A stretch of DNA of 64,000 bases from Conchocele bisecta (GCA_029237695.1 CM055265.1:42091331-42155330); one strand, 5' to 3'; positions 1 to 10,520 are shown, numbered from the stretch's first letter. Notes: generated by a model from the sequence alone, not told the origin. Made by a program: numbers and translations.

Positions 1-258
1 CTAGCAAAGTATACTTTGAGGGAGTAATCATTTATTTTTCCCAAAATGCATTGTCATATAGAACTAACGACTGCATATATGTGATGATTAAAAGTATGCA
101 GAATTATTATACTGCATTTATAACATTACCACAGCCAAAATGGCTGTGATAATGTAATACATTCAGTATAATAAAAAATAATAAATTTATCCTAAAATTT
201 AACATTTCTCCCTCAAAGTATACTTTGCAATGTTGGTGAAATAGGCTACTGGTCACAA
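1..258. mobile_element. Palindromic MITE family A, cut by the window edge
   Basis: Arms carry AAAGTATACTTTGAGGGAG facing CTCCCTCAAAGTATACTTT, with GCCAAAATGGC at the centre. Other copies at 10060-10365 and 15724-16032 show the full end, GTAGCCGATTTCACCAACAT. Confidence 0.85.
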
Positions 259-351
259 ATCATATAAGCTCCATTTCTCCAGTTACATATCAAATACATT
301 GTATTGCCGTACTATTTATGTGCCTGTGTGTCATTAAAGCGATGTATATTA

Positions 352-735
352 TACCAGCGCTCCAGATAAGCTGCGTATTTGCGTAAAAACCCAAATAAAA
401 TTGCCAAAAACACAATTGAAATCAGAAGTAGCGAGTATCAAAAAGCAATAACAAATGTGTGGTACCTTTATCATACTACAGAAAACAATAAACGGACCAC
501 AAATATAGCATATTTTTCATGAAAACACATCTTGGTATATCATTAGAATTGTCTCCAAGGAGACAATTCTAATGAAATGCCAAGACATGTTTTCATTTCG
601 AAGCAAACTATTCAACAATTGCTGTCTGTTGATGTGTAAACAGTAGTGCGATTTTATTGTACACAATTAAAATATTGAAATACCCAATTGCTTCAGATAT
701 GATGGAGTGAAAATACTCAATTACTAATTTGGAGC
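352..735. mobile_element. MITE family C with central hairpin
   Basis: Ends resemble CTCCAGATAAG / CTTATCTGGAG. The centre is a near-perfect hairpin, CATTAGAATTGTCTCC then its complement. Other copies: 12925-13305, 18195-18590, 51160-51530. Confidence 0.8.
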
Positions 736-805
736 CCTGTTATACATGCGCCCTTGTATCATTACAGCCATTTCGTATTATTTATATGCCCTTATATCTT
801 TTCAG

Positions 806-881
806 CCACAAGTTGTTGGAGATCATCCACAAAACCGATGAGGATTTTCTCAGAATCATGGAACTAGTGTCGTCGTTTAAC
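806..881 (+). CDS. Carboxypeptidase exon 1 in window: prodomain, first part
   Basis: Acceptor ATATCTTTTCAG and donor AAC|GTGAGT bound 76 bp. The first base completes a codon begun upstream; the rest reads HKLLEIIHKTDEDFLRIMEL then VSSFN. This matches the first helix of the M14 activation peptide. The exon ends on a codon boundary, matching exon 2. The preceding exon (signal peptide plus first prodomain strand) should lie left of position 1; 1-805 holds only MITEs and no plausible signal peptide. Confidence 0.85.
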
Positions 882-1154
882 GTGAGTATATACATTATTC
901 AGAGTCAGAATAATGTCTGCATTATCTCCCCTAACTTTACGCTCTTCTAAACACTACTTTCTAATACATTTTTCTTATGTAACTTGTCTAGTATAATTAG
1001 ATACTATTAAAAAAAATAATGATAATGTTGTTTCATATTTCCAGCGTAACAACGAGTCGATGTATACTTGATTGTAAAACAAGGACATGTCCCTCCCCAT
1101 TCAAGTGCATACAGGACACGTAAACGAAATAAAAAGAAAGAAGCTGGTATACCA

Positions 1155-1722
1155 TAGTCTGTTTCACGAAAGTTGCCCAAATTTTACGGCTATATAGACA
1201 ATTCAAAAACAATATTATTTTCGATAATATTAAATTAAAGGAAAATTTAAGAATGAGCCTTCTTTTTATTTCGTGAAATTTGGTCAAATATTGATTTTAT
1301 AACGAAAAATTGATTTCTCTATGGGAATTTAACATGGGAGGAAAACGGGTAGAGGACTTGTGGGAGGAGTCAAAAAACAATTTTTTTTGGAAATTGACTC
1401 CGAAACCTGGCTAGATAGCTGGGAAATGATCTAATTAAGAAAACAAAAGTTAAATTTTAAAAATCGGTCCAGTATTTCTAAAATTCAAAAATGTTTCCCC
1501 ATGTTAAATCCCCATAGGCATCTTCACTCCGTGAATATGTCTATGGGGATTTAACATGGGGAAATTTTTTTTCGCAATAAAATCAATATTTGACCAAATT
1601 TCATGAAATAAAAAGAAGGCTCATTCTTAAATTTTCCTTTAATTTAATATTATCGAAAATAGTATGGTTTTTGAATTGTCTATATGGCCGTAAAATTTGG
1701 GCAGCTTTCGTGAAACAGACTA
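1155..1722. mobile_element. Palindromic MITE family D
   Basis: TIR GTCTGTTTCACGAAAGYTGC; the arms contain a facing repeat of CCATGTTAAATCCCCATAG. TA borders both ends, suggesting a Tc1/mariner-type insertion. Apparent reading frames beginning MTKFHEIKRR lie in the arms and are not genes. Copies at 16646-17200 and 43836-44245. Confidence 0.85.
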
Positions 1723-1945
1723 TAAATGTGTTATGGATAAGTGCTTCAGCAATTTTGTCAAGGCAAGAAACGCCAATGCCAGCTTTATGAATGTCGGGAC
1801 ATATGGATAAATGTATCATGTATCCAGATATTACATTAAAGTAACCATTAATGTTATTTGGAATTAATAGCACAATGAAGTATTATGTAGCTAAGTTTTT
1901 AAGCGACCTACATAAGGTAAATATTGTCTTAACCATTTGAACCAG

Positions 1946-2060
1946 AAAGCCCGCTATAGCGGTTTATGCAAACAGTGCAGATCCAGATGAGCCGGCTCGT
2001 TGCTCGTCTCATCAGGATCTGCACTTTTTGAAAGTAATTTTTGAGAAGAAAAAATACACC
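1946..2060. mobile_element. Fragment of TTAA-type MITE family J
   Basis: Hairpin GATGAGCCGGCTCGT with its complement, followed by GCACTTTTTG. Full copy at 20592-20812. Confidence 0.6.
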
Positions 2061-2122
2061 CTTTTCATAACTGGACTAGTCTGAATAACGGTTGGGTTGA
2101 TTGCAAAATTAGCATATCAAAA

Positions 2123-2256
2123 TCCATGCCAGTTACGTAGGGTGAAAGCGTTAACAGCCAGTGACCTTCTAAAGGCCGAACACGTCCATGTCAGTTACGT
2201 AGGGTGAAAGCGTTAACAGAGCCAGTGACCTTCTAAAGGCCGAACACGTCCATGTC
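2123..2256. repeat. 62-64 bp tandem duplication before exon 2
   Basis: Two near-identical units begin TCCATG(C/T)CAGTTACGTAGG, with a partial third at 2249. The block ends about 24 bp before the exon 2 acceptor, so it lies in the branch-point region. Confidence 0.9.
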
Positions 2257-2279
2257 GTGTGTATTGTTCATGGTTTCAG

Positions 2280-2416
2280 TTTGACGTCTGGAGTATGCCT
2301 AAATATGCCAACGACACAATGCACGTGCACGTTTTCCCGGGAGCCATGGAACAGTTCATAGCACAACTCAAGGAACTAGATGTCGATAACAAGATATTAA
2401 TAGAAAACATACAAAG
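2280..2416 (+). CDS. Carboxypeptidase exon 2: prodomain core
   Basis: Acceptor TGGTTTCAG, donor AG|GTATAT, 137 bp. It opens FDVWSMPKYANDTMHVHVFP and ends near LIENIQ(R/S). The D-W start, the HVHV-P strand and the closing I-E-(N/D)-(I/V)-Q are the standard M14 prodomain pattern. It ends two bases into a codon, which the first C of exon 3 completes as Ser. A 62-64 bp tandem duplication lies just upstream of the acceptor. Confidence 0.92.
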
Positions 2417-3020
2417 GTATATGTTGGCTGAATTCCAGTTCACCGCGGATTGGCAAACCTATTTTAGATTGTATCTTTATGTTTATTTGAACTTGAAATA
2501 GACCGATTGCTGCCATTTCTGCTATCAGGCATCGTGTCGGAAATTTTAATTTATTTTACGTGTCTGGCCAATACAATTGTTCTGATTAATACTTTAAAAT
2601 GACCATACATTGTATATGCATGCCTTTATGCTGAAATAAAAAAAGAACATTCACCGCAAGTTTAAACTCTTATTTCCGCCTCAGGTACACATATCATACC
2701 TTCTTATTCCTTCTTGAATCAAACGGCATAGTTTGCAACAACTACACAACCGCCTGAGTTAATCTTTACCAGATGTTAACATTTCTGAACATCTACTGGC
2801 AATCTCAACTCGCAATCACGCAGTTTGATCGACTGAACCTGAGCTTACCACAGTTCAGGTTCAGCCAACCAAGCTGCTTGATTTCAAGCACGATATTCAA
2901 GTATTTTGAAATAAAAAAATGACAATTCAAGTACATAATTTTGGAATAAAAATTTACAAATGTTGGCAAGATTAGCACAGACTGTAGTGTACATGACCAG
3001 TTGCCCATTTCACTATCTAG

Positions 3021-3147
3021 CCTACTGGAAGAACACGGGGCCCAGAAGCAGCCGCCCCGTCGCCGGGCCTTCAACAAGCGGACCCGTCCGGCCTCCATGC
3101 AGGGCGGCAGCGGGATGGAACTCAATGTTTACCACACACACGATTCC
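3021..3147 (+). CDS. Carboxypeptidase exon 3: basic activation linker and start of catalytic domain
   Basis: Acceptor CACTATCTAG, donor TCC|GTAAGT, 127 bp. It begins (S)LLEEHG, then a long basic linker with PPRRRAFNKRTRPAS, then LNVYHTHDS, the usual first strand of the mature enzyme. The linker is longer and more basic than in vertebrate CPA/CPB and offers several trypsin- or furin-like sites, so prodomain removal probably occurs here (inference). GC-rich compared with its surroundings. Confidence 0.9.
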
Positions 3148-3214
3148 GTAAGTTGAACTCAAATGGTCTAGAAAACACAAGATAATTCTGGATAGCTGAG
3201 ATAACAAGAACTTG

Positions 3215-3375
3215 TCAGTGTGTACCTAAGAAGATGTGCGAAATATCATGAAAATATTTACCATATTTACTATAGTATTGCGCAAGTGACGTCGAAAGTT
3301 GACGAAATTTTTCACGTGATATCGCACATCTAAGGCACAAAATCACATGGCTTGTTTCATATTATACATCAACGA
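3215..3375. repeat. Family P inverted repeat
   Basis: GTACCTAAGAAGATGTGC faces GCACATCTAAGGCACAAA. Related copies or fragments at 21500-21760, 50010-50260, 52850-52910 and 55625-55745. Confidence 0.65.
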
Positions 3376-3454
3376 CTCTCTAAATTGGAAACTCAGAACG
3401 CATCAGTGTGAAATATGTTGATACCTTTCTTATATAGAATCACATTATATTCAG

Positions 3455-3565
3455 ATACGGAATTTCCTGCAAGTCGTCTCCAGTGCCCACCTGCCCCATG
3501 GTGTGACGGCGACCATCGAGGATATTGGGACAACTTACGAACGCCGAAATGTCGAAGTCATAAAG
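3455..3565 (+). CDS. Carboxypeptidase exon 4: N-terminal catalytic domain
   Basis: Acceptor TTATATTCAG, donor AAG|GTATAA, 111 bp = 37 codons, phase 0 both ends. It reads IRNFLQVVSSAHLPHGVTAT then IEDIGTTYERRNVEVIK. The I-G-x-(T/S)-(Y/F)-E-x-R string is the typical M14 segment before the Zn-binding loop. A 4.6-kb intron with a nested 3.45-kb transposon follows. Confidence 0.93.
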
Positions 3566-3699
3566 GTATAAGACGCATAACTTGATGCTGAAAATCCCAG
3601 GTGTAGTCCAAATCGAATGAACTAATTGATACCTAATTGCACACTATAGAAACTTGAATTGTGACACTAAAGAAACTTGAATTGTGAATAACGTTGACC

Positions 3700-3829
3700 T
3701 TAGGTGATGGAACGTGAGCAAATGTAAATGCTTTGATTTAACGACGACACTGGCTCGATAACCTTGCATGTCGGGACCGACTATTTAAGTCCCCATCCGA
3801 TAGGACGAAGTTATCTTGACCAAGCACAC
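3700..3829 (-). mobile_element. 3' part of a tRNA-derived SINE split by a transposon
   Basis: On the minus strand this reads as a SINE body (GACTTAAATAGTCGGTCCCG ... CATTTACATTTGCTCACGTT). The matching tRNA-like head is at 7284-7384, on the other side of the 3830-7283 element. Confidence 0.6.
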
Positions 3830-4417
3830 TAGTCCATTTGCCGTCCTTATGAATTACATGTCGGACCTATGAATTGTCTATAGTACAATGTGTTTTGGAG
3901 GATTTACATTCCGATGGGTGCCTTGGAGCAAACCAGCTTGGTTGTCCTCTTGACAACCTTGGGCAACTTTTTTAGTATGCAAATTAGTTGCCGTCATTAG
4001 CGGAAACAATATTTCCTTGTATAACTCTACAGCTATACACTGCAACTTCACACAAATGGTGCCTATACCCATGTTTTCATGGTCAATGATGACACTGGTG
4101 GCATTTATACAGTGAGTACATGTATATATTGTCTCATTATGCAAATTGGTTGCCGCCATTACCGAACATCATATTTTCTTGTATAGCTCTGCAACCGTTT
4201 ATGATAAATTCACGAAAATGGATTTCAGACCCATGTTTTCCTGGTCTAGGATTTCAATACATGTATTTATAAAGTGACTACATGCAATGAAATATTTTAT
4301 TTATATTTGGCAGTTTGGATCCTTTCTGCGAGGATTATTAGTGGCCGCCAATACATAAATTCCAATTTTCACAGCTCTGTAGCGTGTGGTTAGTTGGATG
4401 CATGCCAATGGTAATTT

Positions 4418-4720
4418 ATCGATGGGGTTCATCCTTTTCGGAATATCAGGCTACCTGATTATGTATGTGAGAGTTTGTTACACCCCTTATAAGAGTAGTA
4501 GGATTATGGCTAATCCTATTACTTTTAGGGGATGGGGCTAAGTGATTCCGATGCGGTGAAGACCTGGCACCAGATCAGGTTATTCTAATTTCAGGCTCGA
4601 ATATGTGTGTTTCTTGATGTAAATATTAAGTTCTGATTTTGAGATGTTCCCCCTTTCTTACAGGTGAAATACGGGATTCGACCCCGTTGACCCGTCTGTA
4701 TATGACCTCGCTGTTGAACA
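4418..4720 (-). mobile_element. SINE-G fragment
   Basis: Contains GGGGTTCATCC, CACCAGATCAGGTTATTCTAA and GGGATTCGACCCCGTTGACC in the order seen in full copies (for example 40065-40475). Confidence 0.7.
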
Positions 4721-4898
4721 GATATAGGAGGAGAGCGTAGACTCTGTTGTTCGTCAGATCAGGAGTGAGGCTCCAGCTGTACAGTACCGTAATGCGAATT
4801 ATGGTCTGAAAGAATTCACATACAGAAACACTGAAACAGACAAGCGCAACACTGAATGGATTTATTCTTTCCCGATCTCAGCGTATCTTTCTGTTGCT

Positions 4899-6410
4899 AT
4901 GGAACAGTCGTACTCCGATGAAGTGCACTGCTCATCATCACCAAGCAAGCATAAAGAGGAAGGTAATAAGAGACGAAAGCTGAACAGTGACGATCGGCAG
5001 CGTATTGCCACAGAGCTAACAAGGCATTCCCATCCGTTGGAAGTCAAGAGTGACGTCCTCTACAGCATTGTCAATGGTCGGGTAGCTCACAAAGATGTAA
5101 ATGTGGAAAATGCACTAGTCATTGGAGCGAAAATGGCCACATCCTTCCGCAACTCTCTGCCGTTTCACTTCCATGCCAATATATACAGTCAAGTCAAGTC
5201 GATGGAGCAACTTAAGAGAGGCGTGAAGGTTGGTGGCAAAACTGTATTCGACCTAGAGGCCATCTTCATCCGTCTTTTGTTGGTCGGGCAACAACGACAG
5301 TTGCAACTGGAACCAATTTTCCAGTACGAGTTGTATGCTGTTCCACCTTCTATCATCGACGAGTATGGCTGCTTGAAGAAAGGAAACAAATATTCACTCG
5401 CCAATCATCTCGGTATACCACAACTTGGAGGTCCAGATCCGGACATCGTCATCGTGAATGCACAACAACTTTTCTTTCATATCGTCTGGCCACACGGATG
5501 AGTGGTATCCATCATCGTTGTGAGCATTAAGCGCCGCCTCTCGATTTACCCGACGTCCACCGAGAAGATGCCATCGTGATGCCATTCTAAAGAATAAGCA
5601 CAACAAGCGTGAACTCATCCGCGTGATATCCATACTCAATCTGTGTGATCACATATTCATATATTATCGGGATGACAGCAGCTTTGCACACGATGAGGCA
5701 AGCTTCCTAAATGGACATGGCTGTGGTCCGAATCCTCAGCGATGATACAGGTGTATTTGTGCTACTGGTCTGCTGGGTCTGGAAGCTGCAACTACTTTCT
5801 AGCTGTAGTGTCCAGATAGAACACTGGAATGGGGTGGTGATCGACATCAATGCGATATGTATACATATGGGATCTAAGTGTCTGCAGCTACTGGGCATGC
5901 ACCCGCTTAGCGGCTGTGACACTGTATAATACCCATTCAGCAAGGCGATGGTCAGTGCCTTGAATGCTCTGAAGGCTGGCGAATTTCCAGGATTGTTTGA
6001 TGTACTGGGTAAAGCAAACGCCACTAATGTTGCTCTCCTAGAAACAGGTAAGCGGTTACTCGCAGCTATGAATGGTTAGCAAACAGGAATCTCGATTGGT
6101 GCGGCACGCTACCATATATATGCTAAGAAGAAAGTGAAGCCAATGAGCATCATATCATGGCATTGCCTCCGACATCCTGCTTCACCACATGTTAGGAATG
6201 ATGATGTTGTGAAAGGCGGCTGATAAACAGAGGGTTGTAGCTGCCACAGACATCAGATGTCGTTACCATCTAGTGCGTGTGTACAGCTTGCGATTGGTGT
6301 TGCAATATGTGCACTATAAAAGAAGATGGGATACATGTAGGAGGTGTACATCAGATAGATGCCGATGCTGTGGCTGAGGATGTGGAGGATGTGGAGGAGC
6401 TGGAATAACG
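4899..6410 (+). pseudogene. Broken transposon-borne ORF with PIN/FEN1-like LSDDTxVFVLL motif
   Basis: An intact stretch of 200 codons runs from MEQSYSDEVHCSSSPSKHKE to FFHIVWPHG and then stops. It has a lysine/arginine-rich N terminus and DVNVENALVIGAKMATSFRN, KVGGKTVFDLEAIFIRLLLV and DEYGCLKKGNKYSL. Recognisable pieces continue after frame breaks: VVRILSDDTGVFVLLVCWVW (about 5717), KCLQLLGMHPLSGCDTV with a stop (5878-5928), then VSALNALKAGEFPGLFDVLG. I know similar proteins only as a multicopy, uncharacterised family in fish and mollusc genomes. Several stops and shifts make this a relic; it lies inside the long-TIR element, probably its cargo or core protein. Confidence 0.75.
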
Positions 6411-7283
6411 CGTGGTATCAGACCGAAGCAATTGCAGCAGCTATAAATTATCAAATTATTAATGAATCCAAAGTTTAAAATTGTTAGTGCATTGGTAGTT
6501 ATGGAGTTATGGTTACTACAATGGATGGATTTGTAGAAACTGTACGACTACTAAGAAAATCCGAACATTGATGATGATGAGTAAATGAACAAAGGCATAT
6601 CATATAGTACACCCCAAAACGAAAGTGTGTATGTGTGAGCGGGTGGGGGGGGGGGGGGGTCAATAATATAACTTCAGTACCATTGTATTTATGGAACGTG
6701 TACAGCGGTGGCTACGGAGTTTTGAATAAGGCACTACTGTGAGTGCACTCCTGGACCAGCAGTGTATAGTCCATAAGAATGCACGACACTAATACTACTA
6801 TACTAATATTAGTCTCATTTACATAAAGGCAACACGCATACATACCATCACTTTATAAATGCATTTATTGTAATCCTCGACCATGAAAACATATGTATTG
6901 AAACTATTTCTGAGAAATTATCCCACATAGTAGCATGGCTATCTAAACAACAAGTTTTTTTCGGTAATGGCGACAACTAATTTCCATAAAGAGAAAGCGT
7001 ATGCATGTAACAACTTTATAAATGCCAAAGTCGTATCCTTGACCATGAAAATATAGGTATAGGCACCATTTTTGTGAATTTATAGTGCATAGTTATTGAC
7101 CTATGACAGGAAATAGGTTTTCCGGTAATGGTGGCAACTAATTTGCATATTGAAAAAGTTGCCCAAGGTCGTCAAGAGGACAACCAAGCTGAATTGTTTC
7201 AAGACACCCTTGTGAATGTAAAGCCACCAAAAAACCTTGTACTATAGACAATTCATAGGTCTGGTAGAGTGGCAAATGGACTA

Positions 7284-7384
7284 CACGTCGAATCGGCCAT
7301 TCGGAGCGGGTATAGGTGGGAATCGGACCCTGGATCCCCCGGTTCGCAGTCCGACGCTCTACCCACTGAGCTAATCCGGCCACC
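7284..7384 (-). mobile_element. tRNA-like SINE head
   Basis: Minus strand reads GGCCGGATTAGCTCAGTGGG then TAGAGCGTCGGACTGCGAAC and GGTCCGATTCCCACC: A box and B box of a tRNA. The anticodon stem does not pair properly and a SINE tail appears across the transposon, so this is not a working tRNA. Confidence 0.75.
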
Positions 7385-7675
7385 GAACGTGAACTACACG
7401 TGCCAGAAACATTAACCCTACATAGCCGGAATAGAGTTGGATGTCACACATGGCGACTTTCTTGTAATTCGACATCCAAAACATTCCTGTAACTTCATAC
7501 CTAGACACACATGGTTGCCAAATATGGTAGAAACTCGAAGCACATATGAGTTAATCTGGCATATGAGCTAATAGAGTGGTAAATTCTGAACATACAGTGG
7601 AAGTATAAAATAAAACGTATGTTTGCATGACGGGTATTATAGCAGGTCAGTTGGTCTGATGCTGGAATATATATA

Positions 7676-7774
7676 TTAATTAATTGATTGATTTATCGAT
7701 TGATCGGTTGGTTTATTGATTGGTTGATTTTTGATTTGTTGGTTAATTGATTTATTGATCAGTTGGTTGTTTGC

Positions 7775-7811
<37 letters not shown>

Positions 7812-7835
7812 CGATTGATCGATCGATGGATCATG
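7676..7835. repeat. (GATT)n-rich microsatellite
   Basis: GATT/GATC/GGTT-type tetranucleotides, purest at about 7770-7830. Confidence 0.95.
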
Positions 7836-7910
7836 GACCTGTATGCGCGGAGGGTAACACACGTGCAGCTGAAATTACAACAACAACGTTTTGCACTGAA
7901 ATACAATGTC

Positions 7911-8110
7911 CAGAGGGCCGTTTCACTAAACTTTGTACGACTAAAATGTTGATAAATGCATTTATGATCGTCTGAAAATTTCAATTGATAGATTTACATT
8001 TATTGAACATTGGCTGCATATGCCGTACAGTAAAATATTGTTAATGCAATATCTACAGACTATCATAATTGTGCACTTACGAAGATTTTAGTCGTAAGAA
8101 CGAACGAACA
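7911..8110. mobile_element. Family F MITE, internally deleted
   Basis: GGCCGTTTCACTAAACTTTG at one end, then TTTATTGAACATTGGCTGCA without the facing arm, then the right-hand part CAGACTATCATAATT. Confidence 0.75.
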
Positions 8111-8176
8111 CGACAGTTTTTGTTTCTGTTTATATATCGTGTTTTATAACACCCTGAGCTGACTGTCCCGTTTCAG

Positions 8177-8287
8177 ATATCTATCCCGACGACGTCCGGC
8201 CATCGAAAACATGGTATCTTCATTGACGGGGGCATACACGCGCGGGAATGGATTGCCCCGGCCACCGTCCTATACGTCATAGAGCAG
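8177..8287 (+). CDS. Carboxypeptidase exon 5: HAREW zinc-binding motif
   Basis: Acceptor CCCGTTTCAG, donor CAG|GTACAG, 111 bp, phase 0. It reads [20 protein letters not shown] then [22 protein letters not shown] supplies two Zn ligands (His69, Glu72 in bovine CPA numbering) and the Arg71 equivalent; [14 protein letters not shown] is a family signature. Confidence 0.97.
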
Positions 8288-8436
8288 GTACAGTGAACCC
8301 CCTCTAAACCGCACTCTCAGTAAAATATAGATGTATACCTTAGACGTGTTTCGCTGTTATTTATAGCTGATGACAATGACTTTTCATGATTGCAAAACAC
8401 TAGAATGTGTCATGAAGTGCTAACATGTCTGATTTA

Positions 8437-8505
8437 CAGTGTAACATCTCCAACCCGGACACCATGGGGACCTCCCAGGGTGTCCGATTTGATGAGGTTC
8501 CACTG
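8437..8505. mobile_element. Pogo/Tigger-like MITE (degenerate)
   Basis: CAGTGTAACATCTCCAACCC faces GATGAGGTTCCACTG, flanked by TA. Terminal CAGTGGAACCTC with TA target sites is typical of pogo/Tigger. Confidence 0.75.
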
Positions 8506-8760
8506 TATACGTGGCTGTCAATTATGGCGTATGGGGCTTATGACATTTGTGATCAGTGTATATCCAGATCAAATAGCACACTCGTGTAGCCTGATAACGA
8601 TCATATTGCTTGTTTGAAGAATGACGAGAGTTCCATTGATTGACTGCCGAACAGTGTGGATCCTGATCAGAATGTGCGGATGCACAGGCTGATCTGGACC
8701 CGCACTGGTCTCAAAATCCATAAGCCCCATTTACCCAGTCACAGCCACAAATTCGAAACG
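8506..8760. mobile_element. MITE family B
   Basis: GTGGCTGT near one end faces CACAGCCAC at the other; the interior has GATCAAATAGCACAC and CGGATGCACAGGCTGATCTG. Other copies: 9985-10520, 32925-33050, 36790-37035, 56640-56770, 61180-61405. Confidence 0.75.
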
Positions 8761-8932
8761 CATGCTGTAATATGCAACCTATATTGGCGTACATGTATGC
8801 ACAGGGATTGTACAGTTGGTGTACAGGTGCCAGCCACAGTCACATATATTAACCATAGATGTGTCACCTATAATTCTAGAAAATAGACAGCAAGATACGC
8901 AAAAGAAACCGATCAATCCATGAAAGAAAAAC

Positions 8933-9050
8933 TATGCATATGCAGCCTATGCTCAATAAATGTAAATCCATAAATTGAAATTTACAGACGATCCTAAATT
9001 TGCGCTTACGAACAGTTTAGTCGTACGAAGTTTAGTGAAACGGGCCCCTG
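8933..9050. mobile_element. Family F MITE, right half
   Basis: Begins in the central hairpin (GCAGCCTATGCTCAATAAAT) and ends GTGAAACGGGCCC. Confidence 0.75.
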
Positions 9051-9223
9051 TACCATAATGACGGAAATCAGTCAAACAGTTGGTCATAAGTGTGTACTAT
9101 TTCATACTTATAATAAAAAGCTTGAAATGTTCGAAATTCATCGTAGTGGTATGAAGCAGTATAAAAGAAGTGACATACATTCTGATCATTCCATTTCCCC
9201 AACTTTGTCTGATATAATATATG

Positions 9224-9617
9224 CAAGGTGCATGATCACGTGGTTATAACAACAACAACTGTGGCTGAAAGTGTTGAAATCTTGAAAGTATTATTCGATA
9301 TTTTCCTTAATATGAAACGGATTTTGATGAAATATGGCGCAGCAAACGCGTCATCATGAGCTGCATTTAGTGGTCCAGGGAGTTTGGCACAGACATATGT
9401 CGTTTTTGCGAAGAATCGATTTCCGTGTCGTAGACACTGAAATCGATTCTTCGCAAAAACGACAGAAGTTTGGGCGAAAATACAGAGACCACCAAATGCA
9501 GCTTAACAAGACGAGTTTGATGCACCATATTTCATCAAATTGCGTTACATAATAAGGACACTATAAAATAATACGTACTTTGTTGTTAGTACCACGTGAT
9601 CATACACCTTGATATTA
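9224..9617. mobile_element. MITE family I
   Basis: TIR near CAAGGTGCATGATCACGTGG; centre GCGAAGAATCGATTTCCGTG faces its complement. Copies at 23640-24055, 55744-56080 and 62884-63303. Confidence 0.8.
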
Positions 9618-9845
9618 TTTCAGTACATATAAACAAGTTATCCTTTGAATGGATAATGCACTTAACGACATCGTAAAATTCGCTCCAGGCATGTTGACTT
9701 TCATGAAAAATGAAATAAACTTATTGCAAGCAACATACATGCACATTAGATCAAAATTTCGGGTTAGGCCTTGATCATCATTTAATTATGCTTAACTAGG
9801 ATTGAATGGGTGTTGTTCAAATGTTCATTGTTGCGTATGTTACAG

Positions 9846-9950
9846 TTGGCATATAACCCTGACAACGACCCCGTCGTGACCTCTCTCTTGCACAAGTATG
9901 ACTTCTACCTGCTACCCGTGGTCAACCCGGATGGATACGAATACACAGAT
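9846..9950 (+). CDS. Carboxypeptidase exon 6: NPDGYEYT segment
   Basis: Acceptor GTATGTTACAG. It reads LAYNPDNDPVVTSLLHKYDF then YLLPVVNPDGYEYTD; VNPDGYEYT is a family signature. The donor is ambiguous: GAT|GTTGTA (used here) or GTT|GTAAAT three bases later, adding Val. Both keep frame into ERFWRKNR of exon 7. Either way the loop before RFWRK is one or two residues shorter than in vertebrate CPA/CPB. A family-B MITE starts about 35 bp downstream. Confidence 0.9.
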
Positions 9951-9984
9951 GTTGTAAATATGGCTATCTTTATCATCCACTTAC

Positions 9985-10520
9985 ATATACGTGGCTGTGA
10001 TTGGAGAAATTGTAGCCAGTGTTGCTCCAGATCAAATAGCACACTCATGTAGCCAACCTGTAGCCTATTTCACCAACATTGCAAAGTATACTTATCTAGC
10101 AAAGCATACTTTGAGGGAGAAATTTTCAATTTTAGGATAAAATTATTAATTTTTATTATACTGAATTTATTACATTATCACAGCCATTTTGGCTGTGATA
10201 ATGTAATAACTTCAGTATCATAATTCTGCATGCTTTTAATCATCACATATATGCAGTTGTTAGTTCTATATGAAATAATGCATTTCAGGAAAAATAAATG
10301 ATTACTCCCTCAAAGTATACTTTGCTAGAAAAGTATACTTTGCAATGTTGGTGAAATCGGCTACTGATGATGAGTTGATTGTTTTGTTGATTGATTGGCG
10401 AACAGGGCAGATCCAGATCAGACTGTGCGGATGCACAGGCTGATCTGGATCTACACTGGTCGCAAAACCCATAAACCTCATTTAAATTCTCATAAAAAAA
10501 TCTCCCATCACAGCCATATT
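9985..10520. mobile_element. MITE family B, interrupted by family A
   Basis: The left part stops at CACACTCATGTAGC and resumes after 10365 with the CGGATGCACAGGCTGATCTG half. Confidence 0.7.
10060..10365. mobile_element. MITE family A, complete
   Basis: TIR GTAGCCTATTTCACCAACAT ... ATGTTGGTGAAATCGGCTAC-like ends, with paired AAAGTATACTTT motifs inside. Inserted in the family-B element, so it is younger. Confidence 0.85.

Larger units (their letters stand above)
3830..7283 (+). mobile_element. Long-TIR DNA transposon, 3.45 kb, degenerate
   Basis: Termini TAGTCCATTTGCC and GGCAAATGGACTA face each other. Inside them, ACCTATGAATTGTCTATAGT faces its complement, and similarity continues for about 450 bp per side through ~190-bp sub-repeats (ATGCAAATTAGTTGCCGCCA, CATGTTTTCATGGTC). 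The interior carries the relic ORF at 4899-6410 and a SINE-G fragment at 4418-4720. Superfamily not recognised. Confidence 0.8.

Noticed and set aside
1..805. Signal-peptide exon of the carboxypeptidase
   Set aside because: The region is two MITEs and a short AT-rich spacer; no Met followed by a hydrophobic stretch with a usable donor.
1033..1790. Repeated open frames beginning MTKFHEIKRRLILKF
   Set aside because: They recur wherever family D MITE arms occur and end at arm boundaries.
7284..7384. Functional tRNA gene on the minus strand
   Set aside because: A and B boxes are good, but the anticodon stem does not pair and SINE body sequence exists across the nested transposon.
7676..7984. 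Asn/Gln/Ser-rich protein on the minus strand
   Set aside because: Translation of the (GATT)n microsatellite plus a MITE.
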